64,000 bases of DNA, taken from NCBI GenBank assembly GCA_037043235.1, contig JAWRVZ010000089.1, positions 2,390,501 to 2,454,500 on the forward strand, written 5' to 3'. Below, piece by piece: positions 48,201-58,800 of this stretch. Source of the DNA: Rhodeus uyekii (Eukaryota > Chordata > Actinopteri > Cypriniformes > Acheilognathidae). The position numbers were made by a program, and so were the translations under genes. Every line of letters begins with the position of its first letter. Position 1 is the stretch's first letter. The notes under the pieces are model-generated. The model ran no database searches and was not told where the DNA came from. It was given only the letters and a program-made list of their open reading frames with translations.

Positions 48201-48866
48201 GGAGGAGAGATCAGATGAACAACTGGAGGCCCAATGAGAGTTTGATCTTCATCTGAAAAGAGTACGAGCTTTATTTTGCCCTTGTGTTTAGGCGATATTT
48301 TATTTTTTACACCACTTCAGTTCGGTTACATGTACAGTATGTGAAAACTAATACGCAAATAGTAATCAATTGCTATAATCTATACAGTATGAAAACACAA
48401 AACTGCCTTATTGTGAAATGAAGATCGACGGCGATTGGCCTTTTTTAAACAGCGATGAGAAAAGTAATGATTGTCACGTGACATGATCGTTTGAATATTA
48501 TATGACCTAAAGAGCAATAGTGATTGGTCAGTCCTGAAAAGCGATGAGAAATGTACCTGACATCACGTGACTTTTCTTTTTGAAGATGACCTATGATGAA
48601 CGATAGTGATTGGTCAGGGATCAAACAGCGGTTTGAAAAGTAACTGCCGTCATGTAACAACCGTTGATCACAACGTCGGTCTAAACAATTATTTTACACC
48701 TGAATAATAATGATACTAAGAAACTTGAATAGACATTGAGTTGAAACAATGCATTCATTATGTGATATTCTTTAAAGAGTCGCTGTGTTCGAACGTGTTG
48801 TGATTCATTCAGATCCGATGAGTCGAGCGCATATTGATTCATTTGAATCATTTTTTCTGCATTATG
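48195..48866. promoter_or_regulatory. Divergent hmgxb3 / slc35a4 promoter with triplicated CCAAT and E-box modules
   Basis: Inverted CCAAT boxes (ATTGG) lie at 48434, 48523 and 48609, spaced 89 and 86 bp. Each is followed by GCGATGAGAAA-like sequence and then an E-box position: GTCACGTGAC (CACGTG 48475-48480), ATCACGTGAC (48564-48569) and the decayed GTCATGTAAC (about 48649-48658). The units also share GATGACCTA/TATGACCTA and AGCAATAGTGATTGG, so they are tandem duplicates. ATGGCGG (YY1-like) occurs at 48196 and at the slc35a4 upstream-ORF start codon at 48864. CCAAT sites are bound by NF-Y and CACGTG by USF, MYC or MiT/TFE factors; which of these applies is not shown by the sequence. Confidence 0.65.
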
Positions 48867-51093
48867 GCGGAGGACAAGGTGAGAGACCACAGTCTGTAAA
48901 TCTAATCTTTTTATGAGGAATTAATGTACTGATAGGAACAAATCGAGTGTGTGGTGTATATTTAAGTGTCGTGCTACCAATACCACCTGCAGTTTGCTTA
49001 TTAAAACTGTTCATTTGAGTATTATAAAGTCATTGAACTCTTGGCATTTGAAGCCTATCGTAAAAATCAAACTAACTGTAATCTATATAATACTCTTTTA
49101 TTTTGAAAAATTACATTGTATAATTTAACATTCTCCGTGTATGATACAAGAAAATGTGAAAAATTGTCAAGATTGAATAATGTGTAATTTATGTGATTTA
49201 CAATATTAATAAACATTTATTAATATAAGTCTGTTCATTACTATTCTGAAACAGAAAATACTTCCACTAAATGCATTATTCAAGTCAAATTATTTATTAT
49301 AACATCATAATATAAGGACATTTCAATTCTGCCATAGATGAAGAGAATGAAATTATTATTGTTATTATTGCTGACAATATTGCATCCATATTTCTTAACT
49401 CTCTTGTACCTCTATGATATCCAAGCGTTTTCTAAGTTTTTGATGCTAATGACCCCCAAATGCAATGCAATGATCTGTTATACGTGTCCTCCACTTCTGT
49501 CTGATGTTTCGCTGTGTTTGCATGTTTGAGCAAAACTGGAGTTCGTCTGTCTAAACGTAATTATGAAATGAATTGATTCGGTCTTTGATTCTCGTTGGTT
49601 GAGTTGCATTGGAAAACATTGTAAATTACTTTACAATAAACATGCATGCACTTGTGACCGCATTACTGTGTGTTGCTTGTTGATTCTAATCAGTTCTTGC
49701 TTTCCCTTGGAATCGAACCCATGACCTTGATGTTGCAAGCGCCACTCTCTACTGTTAGAGCTACAAGAAAGATGTTTATGTGTAATGCCGTGGAAAAACC
49801 GTTTAATGAAAGCAATAAGTCCCGTGATTCACTGTAAATCAAGCCACGGCTTCTTGCTTTAATAACAGCATGTTGATCTTTACGTGTCCGTCCCGTTTCA
49901 GGATCCGGTGACCCGACTGAAGGATCTGGCTCAGCTCAAAGACCAACTGGAGGAGATCCAGAAGCAGGTGGAGAATGAGGTTCAAGCTGGAATCCCACAG
50001 GTACACCAGAACCAGAACCACGGCTGATCCCGTCCGTTACTGAGGAACACGTACTGAAGGATTGAAGTTGTGCTCATCATCAGTTTTGTTTTTGCCAATT
50101 CTAATATATATGTTGATATTAGTTAAATATAAACATTTTTGCCTGTTACAATTTTACAATTTTCAAGTCAAATGATTTATTATAATATAAGGTATAAAAG
50201 GTTTGAAACCTGCCATAAAAGAAGAAGAGTATGTGTTTGAATTGGAAAGATGTAATTATTTTAATTTTAATAAAATAAAATAAGTTGTAGCTGATGCAAA
50301 TATGGCTGTGTATATATATATATATATACACACAATAGGGACACATCTGTAGTTATACGGCAACTATATGTATGTATAAATATATTTGTATATTTTTTAT
50401 GTATAAAAATCCATTTAACTGTGTGAGGAAAATATTACATGTAATGTTATGACAACTAAATTAAATTTTAGTTTTTAGAAAATTAAATGGTTGGCATTTA
50501 CATTTTTTATTATTATTATTATAAAACAAAGTGTTAACATAATTACTGAACATATAAAGTATAACAGCATATCAGAGAATTTTCCGCACAAATAGTTTTG
50601 ATTTTAAATTATTGTAATCAATAGCTTGATTTTTGACTAGCCTTTAGAAAGCAAAATTATTTGTTTTAGTGAATAAAAAAGGAAAGAATGCATTATACAT
50701 ACTTGATGAATACTTTGTAACCCCCTCCCAAAAAAAAAAAAAAAATCGATATATTTGTAAATATAAGTTATATATTATAGTAAAACGAACACCTCGGCTG
50801 CTGAGCAAAATGTAGTTTGTTAAATGGATGTTGCACTTTATTTACTGTAAGGTTGACGGATCAAAACGGTCTGTCCTGTTTGTGTCTCTTAGGGCGGCTC
50901 GTTATTAGCGTCTCCTTTCCTGAAAGGATTCCTGGCTGGGTATGTGGTTTCTAAACTGCGCTCGTCTGCCATCCTAGGAGTCGCTTTGGGAACGCTGACG
51001 GGAATCTTCGCCGCTCAGAACTATCAGGTGCCCGACATTGAGGCGAGCCTGCGGGACGTCCTGAACTCTCTGAAGAAAGGACCCAGCGATTAG
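48864..51093 (+). CDS. slc35a4: SLC35A4 upstream-ORF microprotein (104 residues)
   Basis: Three exons: 48864-48878 (MAEDK), 49902-50000 and 50893-51093 (stop TAG 51091-51093). All junctions are phase 0 with GT-AG. The N-terminal half is charged and heptad-like (LKDLAQLKDQLEEIQKQVE), probably a coiled coil. Then SPFLKGFLAGYVVSKLR and a hydrophobic segment (about 64-80, ILGVALGTLTGIFAAQ), and the end is LKKGPSD. It aligns with the human microprotein encoded upstream of SLC35A4 (MADDKDS, SPFLKGFLAGYVVAKLR, LRKGPD; 103 residues), which has been reported in the inner mitochondrial membrane. It is a distinct protein from the transporter in the same locus, and the start ATG sits in a YY1-like ATGGCGG. 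That both ORFs are on one mRNA is inferred from the human locus. Confidence 0.9.
49690..49775 (-). repeat. tRNA-derived SINE fragment (antisense) in the slc35a4 upstream-ORF intron
   Basis: The minus strand reads a B-box GGGTTCGATTCC (plus-strand GGAATCGAACCC at about 49710-49721), followed by the same head sequence as the SINE at 40700-40842. The rest of introns 48879-49901 and 50001-50892 is AT-rich with no recognisable feature. Confidence 0.7.
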
Positions 51094-51754
51094 AAGTGCA
51101 CTGAACTCAGACTGAACCATTGCTGCTCGCTTTTATGCCTTTCAACGTCACTACGAAGCTCCTTCCCCATGAAAAACTGTGCTCTGAGGTCTATATTTGA
51201 GTGTGGATTTGGATGTGATCATAATAATGAAGATGTTATGATGGGAATTATGTAGGACTGCATGATATGGCTTAGTGCGATTTATCAAATTGATTGAATT
51301 AGATCAATATTTGCTCTGCGTGTTTCAGAGTGAATCGCAGCACTGTGTTTATTTGAAGCATCGATTCACAGAAACTGCAAGAGAGAAGCTTTATGCTTGT
51401 TTTATTGTCAAAATACAAGTTTGATAGTTTAAAAACGAAGAAATTAAGACAGCCATAAATAGTAGTATTGTAATTTTACAGTTTTATTTATTGATTGTAC
51501 TGTAAAATGTTGTAGTATTTTTCTTGCAGTAAAATATTACAGTAATAATACTACTTGTTTAATATTTTCATTCAATAATAATAATAATCATAAAAAATAT
51601 TCATATTTAAATTTTGCAAATTTACTTATTTTTGTAGTCGTATTGTAAAATTATTATATATATTTTACTCTATTATACTCACTTTTATTTTTTATTTTTT
51701 TTGAGTGTAAAATTTTACTACTACTTGTTTCGGTTTTATATTTACCAGTAGTAT

Positions 51755-51901
51755 TTATCATTCTTTTATAATTACATTTACAATTACAAAATATTTGGCC
51801 AAATTATCATTCTTTTATAATTACATTTACAATTACAAAATCTTTGGCCAAATTATCATTATTTTATAATTACATTTACAATTACAAAATCTTTGGCCAA
51901 A
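51755..51901. repeat. Three tandem copies of a 49-bp unit between the two slc35a4 ORFs
   Basis: Units start at 51755, 51804 and 51853 and differ at only a few bases (for example ATATTTGGCC against ATCTTTGGCC). Each contains ATAATTACATTTACAATTAC. If no intron is removed between 51093 and 52110, the array would lie in the inter-ORF part of the mRNA. Confidence 0.9.
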
Positions 51902-52109
51902 TTCTGCAGCCCTACAAACAAGCACGGCAAGCATTTGCTATTTTTAGCAAAGAAATCGCTTGTTTTTCCCAAATCGTCCATCCCGAACATCATGTCCTTT
52001 TTGTTTCATGCTGCGCTGTTCAAGACTGAAGTTCGTCCTAGTGCTTTTTGGGGGTTTTTTTTACGGTGTTTGTACTTTTAAAGCCAGATGTTGCTGATAG
52101 ATCGCGAGC

Positions 52110-53066
52110 ATGATTGCGGTGGATATTGTTGGTTCCTCTGAAGCAGAAGCTCCTCGCCGAAGACGCTGGGTCCTTCTCCTGCTTCTCCTGGTTGTTATTT
52201 ACGGCTCCCACGCTCCCCTCATCTCGCTCACCAAAGTGGATGGTCACGTTCCCTTCAGCCCATCGTCATGTGTGGTTCTGATCGAGTCGCTCAAGCTTCT
52301 GGTCTCACTGGCTTCCCTGTTGGCGTCTGGGAACGTCTCCTCCCTCCGAGACTCGGCGTCTGTGGTGACGGTGGCGCCGTACGCCGTTCCTGCCGTGCTC
52401 TACGCCTTCAACAACAACCTGGTGGTGTTCATGCAAGCCTACATGGATCCCAGCTCCTTCCAAGTGCTCAGTAATCTGAAAATCGCGTCCACCGCTCTAC
52501 TCTACACGTCCTGCCTGGGCAAGCGTCTGCGGCGAGGGCAGTGGTTCGCTCTCGGGCTGCTCGCGGCCGCCGGCGTTTCTCACAGCTACTCCGGTCTGGA
52601 TTGGGAGCCGTCAGAGGAGGAACCCACCGGCAGGCTTCACATCACATCCTGGGGTTTGCTGTTGATGCTTGCGTATTGTTTTATCTCAGGATTGGCTGCC
52701 GTCTACACAGAGCGAGTGCTGAAAACCCAACGTCTGCCTTTGAGTCTGCAGAATTTGTTCCTGTACGTCTTCGGCGTGGGCATCAATCTGGCGTCGCATC
52801 TCTCGGGCGGCGACGGCGGGCGGCACGGGTTTTTAGAGGGTTTCTCCACGCTCGTTTGGCTCATTGTCGCGGGACAGGCCGCTAACGGGCTCCTCATGTC
52901 CGTCGTCATGAAACACGGGACGGGAATCACACGGCTCTTCGTCATATCTTCTGCTATGCTGGTAAATGCTGTGCTGTCTTGGGGGCTTCTGGGAATACAG
53001 CTCACACCTTACTTCCTGTTTCCGGTGGGGCTGATCGGATGGGCGGTGTACTTGTATTACAGGTAG
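52110..53066 (+). CDS. slc35a4: Probable nucleotide-sugar transporter SLC35A4
   Basis: An uninterrupted 318-codon ORF of high GC content. It starts MIAVDIVG with a basic RRRRW before the first helix, and has about ten hydrophobic segments as in the nucleotide-sugar transporter family. Diagnostic stretches shared with human SLC35A4 are YGSHAPLISL, NNNLVVFMQ, FQVLSNLKIAST, LPLSLQNLFLY, LEGFS, NGLLMSVVMKHG and ITRLFV. Human SLC35A4 is 324 residues. The family exchanges nucleotide sugars across Golgi membranes, and a role with CDP-ribitol has been proposed for this member. The ORF lies about 1 kb after the microprotein stop on the same strand; translation would need leaky scanning, reinitiation or a separate transcript. 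A poly(A) signal AATAAA lies at 53505-53510. An AG at 52099-52100 could be an acceptor, so an intron in the gap is possible. Confidence 0.97.
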   Translation: MIAVDIVGSSEAEAPRRRRWVLLLLLLVVIYGSHAPLISLTKVDGHVPFSPSSCVVLIESLKLLVSLASLLASGNVSSLRDSASVVTVAPYAVPAVLYAFNNNLVVFMQAYMDPSSFQVLSNLKIASTALLYTSCLGKRLRRGQWFALGLLAAAGVSHSYSGLDWEPSEEEPTGRLHITSWGLLLMLAYCFISGLAAVYTERVLKTQRLPLSLQNLFLYVFGVGINLASHLSGGDGGRHGFLEGFSTLVWLIVAGQAANGLLMSVVMKHGTGITRLFVISSAMLVNAVLSWGLLGIQLTPYFLFPVGLIGWAVYLYYR

Positions 53067-54449
53067 AGCGGACGCCACCCACAACACAATCATTGACCTT
53101 TACGTCGACATTATTCTCAAACAAGTTGTTTTTGGAGAATATGCCATTTTATTGAGTTGACGGCACATCTGAGATGTTACACTTCCCTCAAATATATTTA
53201 ATTTAGAACGATGACATGTTTGTTTCTACATTTTAGCACCACTGAAGACAACCATGAAAGACTTTATTGCCTTAAATCTGTCATTTGCCTTTTTTATCAC
53301 TCTTTATGTAAAGTGAACCACTCGTTATTTCATTTTCCTTTCCTGTGTCCTGAAATATCACGCCTTTGTCATCGCTCTAGAAGTGCGTTTTACTGTGAAT
53401 GGACATCGTCTCATCAACACCGAATGATTGTTCCTTTATTCAGTGTTTATTTTGCTTAAATGTGTTGAAATGAATGCAAATTGTATTTAAGACTGATTTA
53501 TGAAAATAAATATACATGGTTTTGGATTGAAGTGATTGGCATGTTTAATGGTTTTACTTGTAAAATGTATATTTTAAATTTTAGACTTAATTTTCCATGT
53601 AAAATAGGCTTATACAGTAAATGTCTGTTCATTGGTAACAGAAAGCAGAATTTAGTAATTGTGGTCCTTCTAATTAAGTGGTAAGAATCAGTTTTAAAAC
53701 ATTTTGCTAAATATTTAGCAGTCTTTTAAAAGTCTTTCACGGACATGAGAGGACTCAAATGCAGGAAAATTATTTTTTTAGAATAACAAAAGAACATAAC
53801 ACAAGAATTGAAAACCCACGAAGGGGAAAAACATAATAAGCTCAAAACTAGACCGTAAAACAAACCAGGGAACATGGCAGGAATCACAAAACACATGCAT
53901 GACAACGACATGACACAGAACAGCAAACACACAGGGATTAAATAGGGAACATATGGGGAAAGGTACTCGTTAGCAGAGACGGATGGGATCAATTAAGGGA
54001 AACGAGGGAACAAGACGGGCGGGGTTACAATATCAAGACACAACAAAGGGCAGTGTCAGAGCTCTGTCAACCAACACTACAAACCCAAACTGAGGCGACA
54101 GAACCCTGACAAAGCTTAACCATTTTAATAACAAATCACTGGTGGGGAATTTATCAAGTATTACATAAATAATGTAAGTTAGCATGAAATAACTTTCCCC
54201 TTTAGTTGTTTAAACGTGCACACAGCGTCTTACAGGAAGAAGAGTCTGTGTTGTTCCACTCAATGTTAATGGTTTCAAACTGTTCATAACTAGTTGAAAA
54301 ATGTGCCACAACATGAGCCTGATGGACTAATATCTGATCATTACTCTTTAGATAAATTTTCATTTGTACCAAACAAGCCAAGGAGCTTCACACAATTCGT
54401 GAGACACCAATGGCTTTATTGAATTAGTACTCAATTTAAATTAGTACTT
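53067..54449. other. slc35a4 3' UTR and intergenic repeat DNA
   Basis: The slc35a4 3' UTR probably ends shortly after the AATAAA at 53505-53510. The stretch 53735-54115 is a dispersed repeat (contains ACATGAGAGGACTCAAATGC and CACAGGGATTAAATAGGGAA) whose class I cannot assign; its open frame on the minus strand is not convincing as a gene. The rest shows nothing recognisable. Confidence 0.5.
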
Positions 54450-55640
54450 CATGGGTGAAAGTTTTCCGTATTATGACGGAATTCCGTATTTTGAACCTCG
54501 CCAGGAACCGTTTTTCCAAATCGCGTAGATCCGTTGAGATTTCAGTTCGGGGGGGGGGGGGGGGGGGGTACAGGGCGACAGACCAACAGACCAATGTTCA
54601 TGGCGACAGACCAACAGACCAATCGTACCTACTCGGCGATCTTCGGAGATAATGTGATTACGTAGAGAATTACCCGAGAAGTTCCGGGTGGGCGACAGAC
54701 GAACCGCGCGGAGTGCAGTTGTGTCGGCGATTCTGATTGGTCAGTGAGACTCCGGCGTCCAATCGTATTTTTCAATTTACACTCGCTTGAGGACAACAAC
54801 AGGTACAAGAAAAAAGTAAAAGTAATCTGAAAAAAATGAAGAATTTGCCGGTTGGTTACAACACAAAGCAGCTTGAAGCTAAAATAAAGAATAAATGGAG
54901 ATGGGAGTGGCTAAGCGAAAGTGATTCTCGCGGTGAAAAATGGGGAGATTGGCTGCAGAAGCCGGAAGCAAGCGGCATGGCGTTCTGTCAATATTGCAAC
55001 AAGACGATCAATTATAAATCGAACGGAAAGAAGTCCATTCGTCTTCATGCAGAGGATGCTGCGCATTTACAGAACAAAAAGATCGTCAAAACTAACCAGG
55101 TTTGTTTACAGTTACGTAAAATACAGTAAACAGTATAAAAGTATTACACTTCAAAAATGTAAACACAATATTTCAATTCATATTACACTTCACATGTAAA
55201 ACTCATGTGCTACCAATGAAAATACAATACTAAAATGCACTGTTAACAAACACCTGTATTTGTGTCTTTTTTGATGATGATGTAATGGATTGTGGTGATT
55301 AGAGAAAGTGAATTAAGTAACAAACCAAAATTAAATATAAATGTTAGTTATAGAACAACAGATGCAGAAGCAAAACCAATGACAGAGTTATAGAATACAA
55401 TACTTCTGAAGGATTCTAGTAATAATTTAGAACTCCCAAAATTGGTGAATATTTTCTCAACTGCTAACTTGAAATACTTATTTCACACCCTTTTTATAGT
55501 TGCTGCAAGTTGCCAGGAGAGGTCGTTTCTACACAATAATTTGCAAGGAATGCAGGAGCGTTGCCCTGGACCTACCGGGGGCCCTAGCGGCCCCCAGCTT
55601 TAAGTTTCAGTATTTTCAGTTTTGCCAACTTTCACCCATG
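54450..55640 (+). mobile_element. TIR-bounded element carrying a zinc-finger-like ORF
   Basis: The left end CATGGGTGAAAGTTTTCCG and the right end (GCCAACTTTCACCCATG) form a 14-bp inverted repeat, flanked by a GTACTT duplication (54444-54449 and 55641-55646). Inside, 54836-55129 encodes about 97 residues with WRWEWL, WGDWLQKPE and FCQYCNKTI followed by IRLHAEDAAH. This is a C-x2-C plus two-His arrangement resembling BED/TTF-type fingers at the N-terminus of hAT-like transposases. No DDE catalytic region follows, so it looks like an internally deleted copy. A G homopolymer lies at about 54550-54568. Confidence 0.65.
54836..55129 (+). CDS. Zinc-finger fragment inside the TIR element
   Basis: A 97-codon ORF beginning MKNLPVGYNTKQLE. 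A Cys-x2-Cys pair (FCQYCNK) and a later His-x5-His type spacing suggest a single zinc-binding unit preceded by a Trp-rich stretch. After the finger the frame runs through KKIVKTNQ, where a GT (AACCAG-GTTTGT) could be a splice donor. It is most likely the first exon of a transposon-borne gene rather than a host gene; the catalytic part is missing. Confidence 0.45.
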   Translation: MKNLPVGYNTKQLEAKIKNKWRWEWLSESDSRGEKWGDWLQKPEASGMAFCQYCNKTINYKSNGKKSIRLHAEDAAHLQNKKIVKTNQVCLQLRKIQ

Positions 55641-55896
55641 GTACTTAAATTGGGTTAATTTCCTGACCAACATTTGGGGTCATGCCTTTATTTCTATAGT
55701 GGTTTATACAATCGGGAAGCAGAATCCAAATCAGCTTCACAAATAATAAAACGGAAAAATAACGCAATCAATGACTTAATCAAATATGAGACCATTTAAA
55801 CTCTAAAGACAGTGACATTATTCAGATCAAGTCAGTTTAGTTTAATAACAACTCATGATTTGATCTTTGATATTTAACCATGTTGGATCAGCTGTG

Positions 55897-58800
55897 TCAT
55901 TCAGTGGGAATGTGAGCTTTCCGGAGCTGCTGAATTTCCTCCTGGAGCTGCAGGTTTTGTGAGGACAGGTGAACAGCGTCCTGGATGGCATCTATGAGCA
56001 GGGCCCTGTACCTGCCCTCTGACATCCTCCTCTGCTCCTCCAGAACCTCTCGAAACGCCCTGAACACCTGAAGACACATGGACAACAAATACCCGCCACT
56101 AGATGACAGTATTAAGACATGTTAAAGCAAATGTGGCTGCATAACAGTGCAACTATGCAACTATACATGTGTAATGTGCATGTGCAACTATGCAACTATA
56201 CATGTCTAAGATTACTGTAGAGACCGAAAGTAAGACTGTTAAGTTAGCACTTTTAAACATCCGTTCACTTAAAAATAAATCACTTCTAGTCAATGATTTA
56301 ATAACCACAAACAATCTAGATTTTATGCTTCTAAATGAAACATGGCTTGAAGACAGTTGCAGTTCAATAATCCTGAATGAAACAGCCCCTCCTAACTTTA
56401 CTTTTATGAGTGTCTGCAGAGCTGTTAGGAGAGGTGGAGGTGAAGCTGCTCTATTTAAAGATGTCTATCAATGCAAGCAAGTGTCATTTGGTGATTACTT
56501 GTCTTTTGAATATTTGGGTATTGTGTTAAAAGGTGCTCCTCGCATTCTACTTTTAGTCATTTACAGGCCTCCAAAATACTCTCCAGCCTTTGTGGAGGAC
56601 TTTACAGAACTGTTATCAGCAACTTCCTCAGAGTTTGACTGTCTTGCTATTACTGGGGACTTTAACATCCACATAGAAAATGCAGAATCCAAAATGGCAA
56701 AAGAAATTCTAACAGTTTTGAATACTTTTGATCTGACTCAGCATGTACATAGACCCACACACAATTGTGGACATACACTAGATTTAATTATCAGTAAGGG
56801 TCTAAACATCTCATCCATTGTCATTAAGGATGTAGCTCTATCAGATCATTTCTGTATTTTCTTTGATATATTGATCTCTCCGACTGTTGAAGCTAGATCT
56901 ATCTCGGTCAAAAAGCGATGCTTAAATGAGAATACTAGTGCTCTGTTTATGAAGGCTATATCTTTAACACCAAGCATATCTGCAGACTCTGTTGATTTTC
57001 TTCTTGATTCTTTTAACTCAAAAGTTCAGAATGTTATTGATAACATTGCTCCTGTGAAAGTCAGGAAGAAGAGTGGCAGACAAAAATCACCCTGGAGGAA
57101 TTCAACAGCAGTGCAAAATATGAAAAGACAATGCAGAAAAGCTGAGCGCATGTGGCGAAAGACAAATCTTGAAATCCACTATAACATCTATAAAGATAAC
57201 CTTCATGCTTTCAATGTGGAACTAGGCAAAGCTAGACAGACCTTCTTCTCAAATATTATAAACAGAAACTTAAACAACACCCGCACTCTTTTTGCTACTG
57301 TAGAGAGACTAACAAATCCCCCAAGTCAGATTCACAGTGAAATGCTCTCAGACAGCAAATGCTGTGAGTTTGCTTCCTTCTTCTCTGAGAAAATAAATAA
57401 TATCAGAAAGGCGATCAGCTCATCCTTGAGCTGCACTGGGGTAAAACAGATCAGACCACAATCTCAGAAAGTAGCTATTATGTCTGTTTTCGAAGCAATT
57501 GATGGTAAAAGTTTGGAAGAAACAGTACAGCACCTTAAAACATCAACCTGCGCCCTTGACATACTTCCCACATCTTTTTTCAAAAGCGTGTTTAACTGTT
57601 TAGAAGCAGATATCCTAGAAGTGGTAAATGCCTCACTTCTTTCTGGGACTTTTCCAAATTCCCTAAAAACTGCAGTTGTTAAGCCCCTTCTGAAAAAGAC
57701 CAATCTGGACAACATCATATTGAGCAATTACAGACCAATCTCAAATCTACCTTTCATTGGCAAGATCATTGAAAAAGTTGTTTTCAATCAGCTGAACAAG
57801 TTCTTAAGTTTGAATGGATACTTTGACAACTTTCAGTCTGGTTTCCGACCACATCACAGCACAGAGACAGCACTTATAAAGATAATAAATGATATTCGTC
57901 TTAACACAGATTCAGGTAAATTATCAGTGCTGGTTTTACTCGACCTCAGTGCTGCGTTTGACACCATAGATCACAACATTCTCCTTGACAGGCTGGAAAA
58001 CTGGGTTGGGCTTTCTGAGATGGTTCTTAAATGGTTCAGGTCATACTTAGAAGGGAGAGGTTATTATGTGAGTATCGGTGACCATAAGTCTGAGTGGACA
58101 TCCATGACATGCGGAGTCCCTCAAGGTTCAATACTTGCACCCCTCCTGTTCAACTTATATATGCTGCCACTGAGCCAAATAATGAGAAAGAACCAAATTG
58201 CATATCACAGCTATGCAGATGACACCCAGATTTACCTTGCGTTATCACCTAATGATTACAGCCCCATTGACTCCCTGTGTCAATGCATTGATGAAATTAA
58301 AAACTGGATGTGCCTAAACTTCCTTCAGTTAAACAAAGACAAAACTGAAGTCATTGCATTTGGAAACAAAGACGAAGTTCTCAAAGTGAACGCATACCTT
58401 CACTCTAGGGGTCAAACAACTAAAAATCAGGTCAGGAATCTTGGTGTGATTTTGGAGTCAGACCTGAGTTTCAGTAGCCATGTAAAAACAATAACTAAAT
58501 CAGCATATTATCATCTCAAAAATATTGCAAGAATTAGATGCTTTGTCTCCAATCAAGACTTAGAGAAACTTGTTCATGCTTTCATCACCAGCAGGGTGGA
58601 TTATTGTAATGGGCTCCTCACCGGCCTTCCCAATAAGACCATAAGACAGCTGCAGCTCGTACAGAACGCTGCTGCCAGGATTCTGAGCAGAACCAGAAAA
58701 TATGAACACATCACACCAGTCCTTAGGTCCTTGCACTGGCTTCCAGTTACATTTAGAATTAATTTTAAAGTACTGTTACTTGTTTATAAATCACTCAATG

